Below, one piece after another: positions 1 through 7,691 of a stretch of DNA of 28,809 nt. The notes under the pieces were generated by a model. That model saw nothing but the letters and a program-made list of their open reading frames with translations. It searched no databases and was not told where the DNA came from. The translations under genes and the position numbers were made by a program. The stretch comes from CAZJHD01 sp964545855 (GTDB lineage Bacteria > Planctomycetota > UBA1135 > JACQFD01): the NCBI GenBank assembly GCA_964545855.1, contig CAZJHD010000053.1:1-28809 (forward strand), read 5' to 3'. The first letter of the stretch is position 1. The number at the start of each line of letters is the position of its first letter.

Positions 1-2829
1 GAGACGCGGGATGCGGATCACGCCGTCGCCGTCGTCGGCGACCTCGGCGGCGCGCCCGGCGGCGCCGGCGGCGGGCTCGGCGCGCGCCTCGGCGCCGGGG
101 AGCGGGCGCCCCTCGGCGTCGAGGACGCGCACGGAGAGCAGCGACTCGCGCGGCAGCACGAGGCGGCGGCGCGTCGTGGCACCCTCGCGGAGCGTGACGC
201 TGCCGCGGAGCGCGCGCACGCGGCCGTCGGCCTGCAGCTCGACGGAGTAGCTTCCCGCGTCGAGGTCGAGGAGCGTCGCGACGCCGTTGCGCGCCGTGGC
301 GGCGCCGGCGACCGATCTCGCGAGTTCCGAGGCTTCGGGCCGGAGCTCGACGCGCGCGCCCACAACCGGCGCGCCGTCGCCGTCGACGACCTCCACCTCG
401 AGGCGCGTGCCGGTGAGATCGACGTCGACGTCGTTCGCTCCGGCCTTCAGCACGATCGCGCGGACGAAGCTCGACGCCGGGTCGGCGTCGAAGCGCGTGC
501 CGGTGAGGAGGAACGATCCCGCCGGGAGACCGGCCAGCTCGAAGGCGCCCGCCGAGACGGAGTCGCGCTGCGCGAGCACGTCGCCCGAGCCGGGATGGAG
601 GAGACCGACGCTCCACCGCTCGCCCGCGACGAGGCTCCCCGCGCGGCGGATCCGCCCCGAGAGACGCGCCGTACCGTGGACGAGGTCGATGCGGAGATCC
701 TGCTCGTCTCCGATCTCGAACGGGACGAGAGCGAGCGTGGCGAGCGGGTCGGCGAGATCGCGGAGACCCATCGAATAGGCGCCGCGGACGAGGCCGGAGA
801 TGTCGTAAGTCGACGCCGCTGTGTCGAAGGTTCTGTCGAAGTAGAGATTGTTCGGAGCGAGGAGGGTGACGCGCAGCGTGTCGGGCAGCGGCGCGTCGGA
901 GCGGATGCTCCCGAAGACCCGCGAGGGTCCGACGAGCTCGACGGTGCCGATGTCGTGCGGGCCTTCGTCGGGCACACGGACGGGCAAGACCTTGAACACG
1001 AAGCCATCGGCGAGGAAGGCAAGGTCGCGGTCGCCGGGGAGGACCCCCGCAAGTTCGAAGCGGCCGGCCGCGTCGGCATCCGCGTAGCGGTAACTCGCGC
1101 CCCAGGTTCCATCCGGGAAGCGCGGTCCCATCAGGCTCGCTTCGGCGCCCTCGATCGGCGAGCGCGTCTTGGCGGAGACGATCGTGCCGCAGACCGTGAC
1201 TCCGCGCTCCAGTCGCACCGTGAACTCCGACTCGCCTCCGGAGGGAACGTCCACGGAACCGGCGTGCATGAGCGCGTAGCCGTCGACATCTGCGATCACC
1301 GAGTAGAGGCCGGGTGCATCGACTGGGATCCGGTGCTCGGTCTCGCCCCAGGGAAGCTCTCGGAGGATCCAAGGGTCGCGCAGGCGGCCAACGTCGAGTT
1401 CGTAGCAAAGGTAGATTCGGGCGTTCTTCGGAGACCGGATGTCCGGAACGGTCCCCGTGATCCTCAGGACGATCTGGCCGCCGCGAGTCAGCACCAGCGG
1501 CTCGGGAAGCACGCCCCGGCTCGCGACGCGAACCTCACGCGGGGCGAAGCCCGGGGCACTCAAGGCGAGGATCAAGTCGCCGCGCGCCGGCGCGCGGGCG
1601 ATCACGAATCGACCGTCAGCATCGCAGTGGACGAGATCGATCGGCTCGAGATCTTTCGCGCGCGATGCACGAACCGACGCCTCGTCGCACGGCGCGCCCG
1701 CAGCGTCGACGATGACTCCGCTGAGCTCCGCGGATCGCTCGAGGACGACGGTGCGCTCGACGTGCGCTTGCGTGTCGAGCTCCGGAATGTCGGCGAAGGC
1801 CTGGGAGTAGCCTTCCGCTCTCACGAGCGCTCGCACGAAGTAGCGCCCGAGCACTGCGGCACGGAATCGGATCCAGCCCTCGTCGTCGGCGGACTCCCAG
1901 TTGCTGAGAGGCCAGAGTCCTTCTTCCACATCGACGGCGCACGCGCGAGCCGACGTCACGCCCAAGCCACTCTCGTCATCGACAGCGCGCACGTGGATTT
2001 CCGCGGTTCCCCAGGCGGTCTCCCCGCGAATCTTGCCGACTCGAAGCGCAATTACGCCGCATTGGGGCGCCTCCGGAGGCGCGTCTGCGGTCCACCGGTA
2101 GAAGCCGTTCCCCGAGACGGAGAACCACGCAACGCCCTTCTGGTCGGTGACGGCCTCAAGCACCTCCACCTCAGCGAAGAGCCGCGCGGGGAGACCTCGG
2201 TCGGGAGCCTTGAGCCCCGTCGGCGACTCGACGAAGGCCAGCCGGCGCGCGATAAGCCGCACACCAGAACGGGGGTTGCCCGCGCGGTCCTTCAGCCGCA
2301 TTCCCGCCCAAGAAGGACCGCGCAGCCGAACCTCCTCGCCGATCGCGCTCAGCGGTTCCGCCGCCCAACCGCTCTGCGGCTGATGCACGAGAATCCAATC
2401 ATCTCGCGTAGAGCGCAGGATCTCACATCTGCCCTCGGAATCGGTGCGCGAAGCCTCCAACACTGCAGTTGGCGGGACCTCGAAGAGCTGCCATGATCTC
2501 CCAGGCGGAGCCTCGGCCGAGAGAACGAAGACCCGGGCGTCCGCCACTGACGTTCCATTCGGGCCCAGGACTCGAATGTTTCGCGCAGTTGCGTCGCTTC
2601 GAGACGCAGGCTCGTCGCCCGTCGACGCGATTGTGATCGAGGTCGCGGGAGAGGACGCCGCGTTCGCGCCCTCGTGAGAATCGGCGAGCGCGGATCCCCG
2701 TGCGCCCGAGCGTCCGTCGACACCGAATTGGAAGTGGTTGAGCGTTGCTATTAGCAACACGAGAAGCACGAGCCCTGCGGCTCCTGCGAGCCATCCGCGC
2801 AAGCTGTCGAAATCCGATCTGCTACTCAC
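1..2829 (-). CDS. Large anchored multi-module protein, carboxypeptidase-regulatory/Ig-like repeats (partial, C-terminus beyond window)
   Basis: Reading the minus strand from a GTG at 2829 gives 943 codons with no stop up to the window edge, so the 3' end is missing. A stop lies 15 codons upstream of the GTG, and no better start is seen between them. Residues about 10-30 form one hydrophobic helix (WLAGAAGLVLLVLLIATL), which suggests an N-terminal membrane anchor with the rest outside the cytoplasm. The remainder is a string of beta-rich modules of the carboxypeptidase-regulatory-like/SpaA-Ig type. Each has a 'SG.I.D..G.P...A.V' opening followed by 'D.DGRF....A.G...L....GF', for example near residues 368, 546, 723, 808 and 898. 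Such modules are usually structural or adhesive, and I see no catalytic domain in the visible part. It is the last gene of the minus-strand operon. The first ~600 codons are less GC-biased than the rest. The module type is fairly sure; the function is unknown. Confidence 0.8.
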   Translation of the reverse strand, partial: MSSRSDFDSLRGWLAGAAGLVLLVLLIATLNHFQFGVDGRSGARGSALADSHEGANAASSPATSITIASTGDEPASRSDATARNIRVLGPNGTSVADARVFVLSAEAPPGRSWQLFEVPPTAVLEASRTDSEGRCEILRSTRDDWILVHQPQSGWAAEPLSAIGEEVRLRGPSWAGMRLKDRAGNPRSGVRLIARRLAFVESPTGLKAPDRGLPARLFAEVEVLEAVTDQKGVAWFSVSGNGFYRWTADAPPEAPQCGVIALRVGKIRGETAWGTAEIHVRAVDDESGLGVTSARACAVDVEEGLWPLSNWESADDEGWIRFRAAVLGRYFVRALVRAEGYSQAFADIPELDTQAHVERTVVLERSAELSGVIVDAAGAPCDEASVRASRAKDLEPIDLVHCDADGRFVIARAPARGDLILALSAPGFAPREVRVASRGVLPEPLVLTRGGQIVLRITGTVPDIRSPKNARIYLCYELDVGRLRDPWILRELPWGETEHRIPVDAPGLYSVIADVDGYALMHAGSVDVPSGGESEFTVRLERGVTVCGTIVSAKTRSPIEGAEASLMGPRFPDGTWGASYRYADADAAGRFELAGVLPGDRDLAFLADGFVFKVLPVRVPDEGPHDIGTVELVGPSRVFGSIRSDAPLPDTLRVTLLAPNNLYFDRTFDTAASTYDISGLVRGAYSMGLRDLADPLATLALVPFEIGDEQDLRIDLVHGTARLSGRIRRAGSLVAGERWSVGLLHPGSGDVLAQRDSVSAGAFELAGLPAGSFLLTGTRFDADPASSFVRAIVLKAGANDVDVDLTGTRLEVEVVDGDGAPVVGARVELRPEASELARSVAGAATARNGVATLLDLDAGSYSVELQADGRVRALRGSVTLREGATTRRRLVLPRESLLSVRVLDAEGRPLPGAEARAEPAAGAAGRAAEVADDGDGVIRIPRL

Positions 2830-2890
2830 TCTCGAGTCGCGCTCCCCAAACGGCGGGTTTGAAGCTCAACCGATAACACTTCGATCCATG

Positions 2891-3151
2891 TCACTCTCTG
2901 GTAGATGTAGGTGGCGTTGCGTGACCTGATCCCGGGTATTGAGCTGCGTCGTCGTCGGCAATCCGGCTCTTGCGTTCCGAGACAACGATGACTCCTCCCG
3001 CTCCTCCACCGCGGCTCGCCGGAGGTGAAAGAATCTGCGCAACGGCAGGCACCGCCATCACCAGGATCGCGGCGAGGCCCCAAAGCAGAAGTTGCGCTTC
3101 TCTCAAGAGACAAGAAAACACAAGAGGAGTCGATCGAGGGATCTTGTTCAT
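2891..3151 (-). CDS. Small secreted protein, 86 aa, unknown
   Basis: An ATG at 3151 opens an 86-aa ORF only 9 bases after the stop of the upstream gene. Residues about 12-38 are strongly hydrophobic (LLLWGLAAILVMAVPAVAQ) and look like a signal peptide with cleavage around AVA-Q at residues 38-39. The mature part would be about 48 residues with a Gly-rich stretch, an IVVSERKSR segment and a polar tail ending in PTSTRE. No cysteines remain after cleavage and no family is recognised. A competing ORF in another frame (2826-3170) is Arg/Ser/Cys-rich and has no signal peptide, so I prefer this one. The ribosome binding site is weak, so translation may be coupled to the gene before it. Its place between a cytoplasmic helical protein and a large anchored repeat protein suggests an envelope accessory role, which is inference. 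Confidence 0.6.
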   Translation of the reverse strand: MNKIPRSTPLVFSCLLREAQLLLWGLAAILVMAVPAVAQILSPPASRGGGAGGVIVVSERKSRIADDDAAQYPGSGHATPPTSTRE

Positions 3152-3160
3152 GGGAATCCG

Positions 3161-4033
3161 TCAGGCCCAAGACTCGAGAAGTCGCTCGATTCGCGCCCGA
3201 GTCTCGTTGACTCCGGGCCGCGTCATTAGCTCGGCATGGAGTTCTCGGATGCGCTCTCGCGCAGATTTCACAAACTCAGGCGACTGGGAGAGCCGATCGA
3301 GTACGAGCGCAACAGAGGCATCGACGAGGCTCAAGCTCCCCGATTGGCACGAGAGAACGAGCCGGTTCAGAGCGAATTGCACCGGGTACATCGGGTCGAC
3401 TCCCACTTCGCGAATCTCCGAGATGGCGAATCCTGTCTTAAGATCTCCGCACTCCGCGGCCGCTGTGAGGGCCGATGCGGTTGCACGTCCGCGCAAGCCG
3501 CTCGTTCGGGCCAATTGACTGCACGCAACCCAACCCTGCAGCGCGTCTCGCGCACGACCCTGCAAGAAATAAGTCGCCTGGAGATTCTGGTCGGCGCCTG
3601 TGCCGACGCCATCGAGTGAGCGTGCGAAGCGGAAGGCTCGTTCGGCGAGTTCAATTCTCTCGGCACGATCGTGCGCTGTGACGCGCTGACTCAGCCGAGC
3701 GAGACGACGCGCTTCCACGCTCGGAATCACCGTCGGAACAACTCGGGCGGCAGACCGCGCGTCCGCCAGGCTCGGCGGCCTCCCCTGAAACACCAGGCAC
3801 CGGTCTCCATCCAACTCCGCCAGCCACCCACGCCCCAGCTCCATCGCGCACCGCACGATCGTCTCCACGCGCGGTTGGCCGACGGCGCGGGTGAGCAGGG
3901 CGCGCGGCGGGCGGCGGGAGCGCGCCACGGCCTTGCGCGCCGCGTCGAGGATCTCGCACGACTCGGCATCCGCCTCGACGGCGAGCCAGGCCAGGTCTTC
4001 GGAGAGCCGGGGGAGCAGTCGCTTCTCAGCCAC
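3161..4033 (-). CDS. Helical 290-aa protein of unknown function, coupled to the sigma-like gene
   Basis: The start is the GTG at 4033: it has a perfect AGGAGG 7 bases upstream, and its first codons overlap the end of the sigma-like gene (GTGGCTGA, 8 bases), typical of translational coupling. An upstream ATG at 4144 in the same frame would add a low-complexity Arg/Pro/Ser N-terminus and is rejected. There is no signal peptide or membrane segment, so the protein should be cytoplasmic. Residues ~100-290 look alpha-helical and alanine/arginine-rich, loosely like a TPR or other solenoid, but no clear repeat register or catalytic motif is seen. Being coupled to a sigma-like regulator, it could be a partner or regulator of it (inference only). 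The coding bias changes near 3750: codons before it are almost all G/C-ending, those after it are mixed. Confidence 0.75.
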   Translation of the reverse strand: MAEKRLLPRLSEDLAWLAVEADAESCEILDAARKAVARSRRPPRALLTRAVGQPRVETIVRCAMELGRGWLAELDGDRCLVFQGRPPSLADARSAARVVPTVIPSVEARRLARLSQRVTAHDRAERIELAERAFRFARSLDGVGTGADQNLQATYFLQGRARDALQGWVACSQLARTSGLRGRATASALTAAAECGDLKTGFAISEIREVGVDPMYPVQFALNRLVLSCQSGSLSLVDASVALVLDRLSQSPEFVKSARERIRELHAELMTRPGVNETRARIERLLESWA

Positions 4034-4709
4034 GCTTCGTCCTCCTGCGCCGCTTGCGTCTCTTCGTGCTCGGGGGCTCCCAATGGGAGACCCAATCGGC
4101 AACGGACGGGCGCGCGGCGCGGACGACGCGCGCCAGGATCCCACGAGACTCGGCCTCTGTCATGCCGAGATCGGCGCCAATCGCCTCGACGCGCTCGCCG
4201 GTCCCGAGCCAGCGGTGCACGAGCCGCCGCTCGCGCAGGGGGAGCCGGAGAGTCTCCTCGACGATCGCGGCCACGCGCGCCTGGCTCCGCACGTCGAGCC
4301 CCATCTCCTGGAGCAGCCACCGATCGACGAAGAGACGGCGGAGCCGGAAGTACTCGATCGCGATCTCGAGCTCCGCGAGGAACCTGGCGGAGAAGCGCTC
4401 GGTCGGCCGCTCCACGAGCGAGAGCACGGTTCGGTGCACGGTGTCCCCGGCGACGAGGAGCTCCGGCAGCGGCAGCGCGTCCGCGTCGAGGCGCGCGCGC
4501 GTGATCGCCAGCACGTGCGGCTGGAGCTTGCGGCTCACGGCGAGCACCGCGTCGGGATCGCCCCGGTGCGCCACGAGACGCACGAGCTCCCCGCCGTGCG
4601 CGTCGGCAGCCGCCATCGCGTCGCCCGCGGGCAGGGTCGCGGACCGCGCGGAGGGCGCTCGCCCACCACGGACGCGAGACTCGGCGAATTCGCCCTGGGG
4701 GTCCGACAT
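4026..4709 (-). CDS. RNA polymerase sigma-70/ECF-like protein with basic C-terminal tail
   Basis: ATG at 4709 (GGAAGG about 10 bases upstream) gives 227 aa; longer in-frame extensions to 5159 are low-complexity and rejected. Residues ~40-125 resemble a helical sigma region 2 (core-RNAP and -10 binding) but diverged. Residues ~158-203 (RLPLRERRLVHRWL, then VEAIGADLGMTEAESRGILARVVRAAR) resemble sigma region 4, a helix-turn-helix that reads the -35 element. The tail TKRRKRRRRTKRG is unusually basic and may add non-specific DNA contact. It heads the minus-strand operon, so it may control the operon itself, including the large repeat protein. No zinc-binding anti-sigma factor is seen next to it. 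It could instead be a sigma-derived DNA-binding protein that has lost polymerase binding. The family call is moderate. Confidence 0.65.
   Translation of the reverse strand: MSDPQGEFAESRVRGGRAPSARSATLPAGDAMAAADAHGGELVRLVAHRGDPDAVLAVSRKLQPHVLAITRARLDADALPLPELLVAGDTVHRTVLSLVERPTERFSARFLAELEIAIEYFRLRRLFVDRWLLQEMGLDVRSQARVAAIVEETLRLPLRERRLVHRWLGTGERVEAIGADLGMTEAESRGILARVVRAARPSVADWVSHWEPPSTKRRKRRRRTKRG
4041..4046 (-). promoter_or_regulatory. Strong ribosome binding site (AGGAGG) deciding a GTG start
   Basis: The minus strand reads AGGAGG followed by seven bases and then GTG at 4033. It lies inside the end of the sigma-like gene and fixes the start of the 290-aa gene at GTG 4033 rather than the further upstream ATG. 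Confidence 0.8.
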
Positions 4710-4848
4710 CGGGGCGCAACCTTCCGCGTGCCGCCCGGATTGTCGGCGGATTCCGCGGAAGGGTCCAGCGTGAGAGTCGCCCCGGGCCGCGCGGCTCCGC
4801 CGGAGGTACCCTCGCTCCCCATTCCGCATCGCGCGAAGAGGCCGTCCC
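4710..4848. other. Divergent intergenic region (139 bp)
   Basis: This lies between the divergent sigma-like gene (minus) and the small lipoprotein gene (plus), so it must hold promoters for both unless they are read from further away. I see no convincing -35/-10 pair, operator repeat or riboswitch. The high GC content makes consensus searching by eye unreliable. Confidence 0.5.
4836..4841 (+). promoter_or_regulatory. Ribosome binding site AAGAGG for the small lipoprotein
   Basis: AAGAGG sits seven bases before the ATG at 4849. It supports the start of a gene short enough that its reality would otherwise be in doubt. Confidence 0.6.
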
Positions 4849-5079
4849 ATGAGTCGCAGCTCGATCCTCTCGAACCTCCTCCGTCTCGCGGCGGGCGCCG
4901 CCCTGCTGGCGCTCGTCGCCTGCGCCAGCTCCGCGCCGTCCGCCACCGTCGGCGCCACCGTGGCCGTGCGCACCGACTGCCCGGGCACGGTCGTCTGCCC
5001 CCTCACGGGCGAGATCGTCTGCGTCGACCGGTGTCCGGTGGCCCGCGACGCGAAGGGCGCCCAGGCCGCGAAGGAGTAG
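4849..5079 (+). CDS. Small cysteine-containing lipoprotein, 76 aa
   Basis: The N-terminus is a classic lipoprotein signal: MSRSSILSNLLR, a hydrophobic core (LAAGAALLAL), then lipobox L22-V-A-C25. After cleavage and lipidation at C25 the mature peptide is about 52 residues. It carries four more cysteines (C44, C50, C58, C62) in a pattern C-x5-C-x7-C-x3-C, which could form two disulfides or bind a metal. The tail is Ala/Lys-rich (DAKGAQAAKE). A well-placed AAGAGG supports the start. No family is recognised. It is transcribed alone, divergent from the sigma-like operon and convergent with glucokinase. Confidence 0.7.
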   Translation: MSRSSILSNLLRLAAGAALLALVACASSAPSATVGATVAVRTDCPGTVVCPLTGEIVCVDRCPVARDAKGAQAAKE

Positions 5080-5457
5080 CGAGGCGGCGACCTCGAGGAC
5101 GGTGCCCGGCCGCACGTGCGGACGGCGATCCATGCGATCGTCATGGCCGTGAGCCGCAAGCCGTCCGAGAAGGAGCACCGCTCCGCCTCCGGGCTCCTAC
5201 GAGGCGGGCTTCGTCTCCCACCCGGTCGCGACGGCGCTCCACCTCGCGCTCCAGCGCTGGAGCGGCCGCGTCTTCGTCGTCTCGGGAGATGACCCTCGCG
5301 TTCCGCATCGGATTCGGCGGCCCCGCCGACGCGTGGATCCGTTGGACGCGTCGCAGGACGGGACGCGGCTCGACACGCCCGGCGCGGTCCCGAGCGTGCT
5401 CGGCGGAGGAACTCGGCGGAGACACGATGCGACGGGAAGCGCCGGGCCGCCCGCGCG
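5080..5457. other. Convergent intergenic stretch without an intact gene (378 bp)
   Basis: This lies between the stop of the lipoprotein gene (plus) and the stop of glucokinase (minus). It contains a perfect 12-bp palindrome, CCGCACGTGCGG (5110-5121), and a small CCATG/CATGG inverted repeat near 5131-5147, but no clear T-tailed terminator. All open frames here are Arg/Ser/Pro-rich, as expected of non-coding GC-rich DNA. One short segment may be an antitoxin remnant and is listed separately. Confidence 0.5.
5240..5345 (+). pseudogene. Possible remnant of a HigA/VapI-type antitoxin C-terminus
   Basis: One plus-strand frame reads REMTLAFRIGFGGPADAWIRW (ATG at 5289). This resembles the end of the HTH domain in HigA/VapI antitoxins, where an 'EMALRLA.AFGGSA..WL..Q' segment is common. 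The preceding residues, RSTSRSSAGAAASSS, could be a damaged version of the usual 'R.TLSR.L.GRA.IS' helix. The expected following segment (QAAYDL) is absent, and no start, upstream half or partner toxin is seen. The match is short and could be chance. Confidence 0.2.
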
Positions 5458-6441
5458 CTACCCCGCTCCTTCCACTCCCTCCGATCCCGCCGCCCCCCGC
5501 GCCGCGGCGCCCAGCAGCGGCAGGCGCTCGTCGAGGACGACCTTCACGGGGATGCGCTCGACGACGCGGCGCGAGCGGCCCTTGGCGAGGAACGCCTCGA
5601 GGAAGCCGCCGTGCTCGAGGAACGGCAGCACCTTCGGCGCGACGCCGCCCGCCACGTAGAGCCCGCCGTGGCAGAGGGTGCGGAGCGCCAGGTTCCCCGC
5701 CTCGGCGCCGTAGATGCGCGCGAAGAGGCGGAGCGCGCGGACGGCGACGGGGTCGCTCCCCTCGAGGGCGCCCTTGCTGATGGAGGCGGGCTCCGGAGGA
5801 TCGGCGCCGCCGGCGAGGTGGCTCCAGATCCGCGCGAGGCCGGAGCCCGAGAGCACGCGCTCGTAGGAGACGTGGCCCTCGGAGCGCAGGAGGGTGCGGA
5901 GCAGCTCGATCTGCTCCTCGTCGACGGGCGCGAAGTCGCAGTGGCCGCCCTCGGAGGGGAACGCGTGGTAGTGCCCCTCGACGGGCGCGAGCATGCCCTC
6001 GCCGAGGCCGGTGCCGGCGGCGATGAGAGCGACGCGCCCGCGCGGCTCGGCCGTGCCGGCCTGGAGGGTCTTCACCTGGGACCCGTCGAGGTGGAGCAGA
6101 CCCCACGCGGCGGCCTCGAGGTCGTTGAGCAGCGTGATGCGCGGGAGACCGAGGGCGGCGCGCAGCTCCTCACCGTCGACGGCGAAGGGAAGGTTGGGCG
6201 CGTTCACCTTCCCACCGACGACGGGACCGGCGAGACCGAAGCTCGCCGCCGCCGGGCGGGCGCCGGTGTCACCGAGGTAGCGCCGCAGGATGGCGACGAG
6301 GCCGCCGGGGTCGCGGCTCGGATAGCGCCGCAGCTCCTTCGGCTCGGGGATCGGCTTCCCCGGCTCGACTCGATCGATCTCGAAGAGGGCGAGACGCGAG
6401 TTGGTCCCGCCGATGTCGCCCGCGAGGAGGAGAGTGGGCAT
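5458..6441 (-). CDS. glk: Glucokinase
   Basis: A 327-aa protein of the usual length for bacterial glucokinases of the GlcK/Glk type, which phosphorylate glucose with ATP to glucose-6-phosphate in the cytoplasm. Visible landmarks: the phosphate-binding GDIGGTNSRLALF at residues 8-20 (D9); LLNDLEAAAWG at 104-113, with the catalytic aspartate D107; the ATP-site GTGLGEG at 143-149; the glucose-binding EGGH at 164-167; and GGLYVAGGV near residue 265. The start ATG at 6441 directly precedes the first beta strand, as expected. All key residues are present, so it should be active. It is read alone on the minus strand, with a weak ribosome binding site. Its upstream region ends in an assembly gap, so its promoter and upstream partner cannot be judged. 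Confidence 0.93.
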   Translation of the reverse strand: MPTLLLAGDIGGTNSRLALFEIDRVEPGKPIPEPKELRRYPSRDPGGLVAILRRYLGDTGARPAAASFGLAGPVVGGKVNAPNLPFAVDGEELRAALGLPRITLLNDLEAAAWGLLHLDGSQVKTLQAGTAEPRGRVALIAAGTGLGEGMLAPVEGHYHAFPSEGGHCDFAPVDEEQIELLRTLLRSEGHVSYERVLSGSGLARIWSHLAGGADPPEPASISKGALEGSDPVAVRALRLFARIYGAEAGNLALRTLCHGGLYVAGGVAPKVLPFLEHGGFLEAFLAKGRSRRVVERIPVKVVLDERLPLLGAAARGAAGSEGVEGAG

Positions 6442-6487
6442 GGGTCAGGCCGCGTCGGGGTGGAAGGCCGAGGGGCGAGCACCCGGG

Positions 6488-6506
6488 AATGGGGTCAGAC
6501 CCCTTT
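6488..6506. repeat. Palindromic GGGGTCAGACCCC element at the gap edge
   Basis: GGGGTCAGACCCC at 6491-6503 is a near-perfect inverted repeat (GGGGTC/GACCCC around A/G), flanked by AAT and TTT, and ends directly at the N run. From memory, this motif recurs as a dispersed REP-like element in many GC-rich genomes and is often linked to IS200-like REP-associated transposases. Only one copy is visible here. Confidence 0.6.
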
Positions 6507-6606
6507 NNNNNNNNNNNNNNNNNNNNNNNNNNNNNNNNNNNNNNNNNNNNNNNNNNNNNNNNNNNNNNNNNNNNNNNNNNNNNNNNNNNNNNNNNNNNNN
6601 NNNNNN
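6507..6606. other. Assembly gap, exactly 100 N
   Basis: A run of exactly 100 undetermined bases, the common placeholder for a scaffold join of unknown length. The true distance between glk and arsS, and any gene between them, is unknown. Both flanking genes are complete. Confidence 0.99.
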
Positions 6607-6621
6607 TTCCCGAGATGCACC

Positions 6622-7665
6622 TCACGCCGTCGCTCCGCCGCAGCTCGACCCGCCGCCGGCCGTGCAGCCGAAGCAGTGGGGACCGACGCGGATGGCGCGG
6701 CGCTCGAGGGAGGCGCGCTCGAAGTCGTGGATGGTGCGGTGCGCCGCGCCGTCGCCCTGGATCGGCAGGTCGAGCATCTGGTTGAAGTCGCAGTCGAAGA
6801 GCCGGCCGTCCCAGCCGACGGAGAGCATCGTGCGGCACATGACACCCTCGGCCGCCGCCGGATTGAAGGACTCCACCAGGCGCTCCATGTAGGCCTGCAG
6901 GTTCCCCGACTCCTGGAGGTATTCGAGGAAGCGGCTGATGGGCATGTTCGTGATCGCGTAGAGACCGTCGAACTCGATCCCGTAGCGGCGGCGCAGCTCC
7001 CGCTTCCAGTCGCGCTGGAGCGAGGCCTGCGATCCCGGCAGGAACGCGCCCACGGGGTTCGTCACGAGGTTCAGCACGAGGCCGCTCCCCTCCCGCCCGT
7101 AGCCGAGCGCGTTCAGCCGCCGCAGCGCCTCGATCGACTGCTCGTGGACGCCCTCGCCGCGCTGGGCGTCGGTGCGGCTGCCGCTGAAGTGCGGCAGCGA
7201 GCTCACGATCTCGACGCGCTGCTCCGCCAGGAACGACGCGAGCCCCTCCTGCCCCGGCAGGAGGAGCACCGTGAGGTTGCACCGGTCGATCACGCGCCGG
7301 CCGAGGGCCCGCGCGCGCCGCACGGCGTCGCGGAAGAGCGGATGGAGCTCCGGCGCGCCGCCGGTGATGTCGAGGGTGGGGATGCCGGCCCCGTCGAGGA
7401 CCCGCAGACAGGCGTCGAGGGTCTCCGCCGCCATGCTCTCCTTGCGGTCGGGGCCGGCGTCGACGTGGCAGTGGTGGCAGGTCTGGTTGCAGACCTTGCC
7501 GACGTTCACCTGGAGCACCTCGATCGACGTCGACCGCAGCGGCTGGAGCCCCGACTCGGCGAGCGCCTCCCCGAAGCCCCGCGCCGTCGGCACGGCGTCG
7601 AGGGCGGCGCGCTGGGCCTCGGTCGAGGCGAGCGGGTGCCGGCGGCGGAGGAGAGAGAGCGACAT
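6622..7665 (-). CDS. arsS: Arsenosugar biosynthesis radical SAM protein ArsS
   Basis: 347 aa from ATG at 7665; the stop lies 15 bases from the gap, so the gene is complete. The N-terminus SLLRRRHPLAS is typical of the family. C59-x3-C63-x2-C66 (CNQTCHHC) binds the radical SAM [4Fe-4S] cluster, followed by the SAM-binding DITGGAPEL. The C-terminal half (ITNMPISRFLEYL, VMCRTMLSVGWDGRLFDCDFNQML, and C331/C334/C342 in CFGC...SSC) matches the family's DUF3641 extension. Known role: transfer of a 5'-deoxyadenosyl group from SAM to methylated arsenic on the way to arsenosugars. It lies 26 bases after the AhpD-like gene, its usual partner. No arsM is seen. Reading further upstream in the same frame gives a much longer ORF, but that part is antisense to moxR and not plausible. 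Confidence 0.92.
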   Translation of the reverse strand: MSLSLLRRRHPLASTEAQRAALDAVPTARGFGEALAESGLQPLRSTSIEVLQVNVGKVCNQTCHHCHVDAGPDRKESMAAETLDACLRVLDGAGIPTLDITGGAPELHPLFRDAVRRARALGRRVIDRCNLTVLLLPGQEGLASFLAEQRVEIVSSLPHFSGSRTDAQRGEGVHEQSIEALRRLNALGYGREGSGLVLNLVTNPVGAFLPGSQASLQRDWKRELRRRYGIEFDGLYAITNMPISRFLEYLQESGNLQAYMERLVESFNPAAAEGVMCRTMLSVGWDGRLFDCDFNQMLDLPIQGDGAAHRTIHDFERASLERRAIRVGPHCFGCTAGGGSSCGGATA

Positions 7666-7691
7666 CGGTCGGTCGGCGCGCGCCGGGCCGT

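Noticed and set aside
595..2496. 633-codon plus-strand open frame
   Set aside because: It is antisense to the anchored repeat protein; the product is charged and low-complexity with no domain, while the minus-strand frame shows clear repeated modules.
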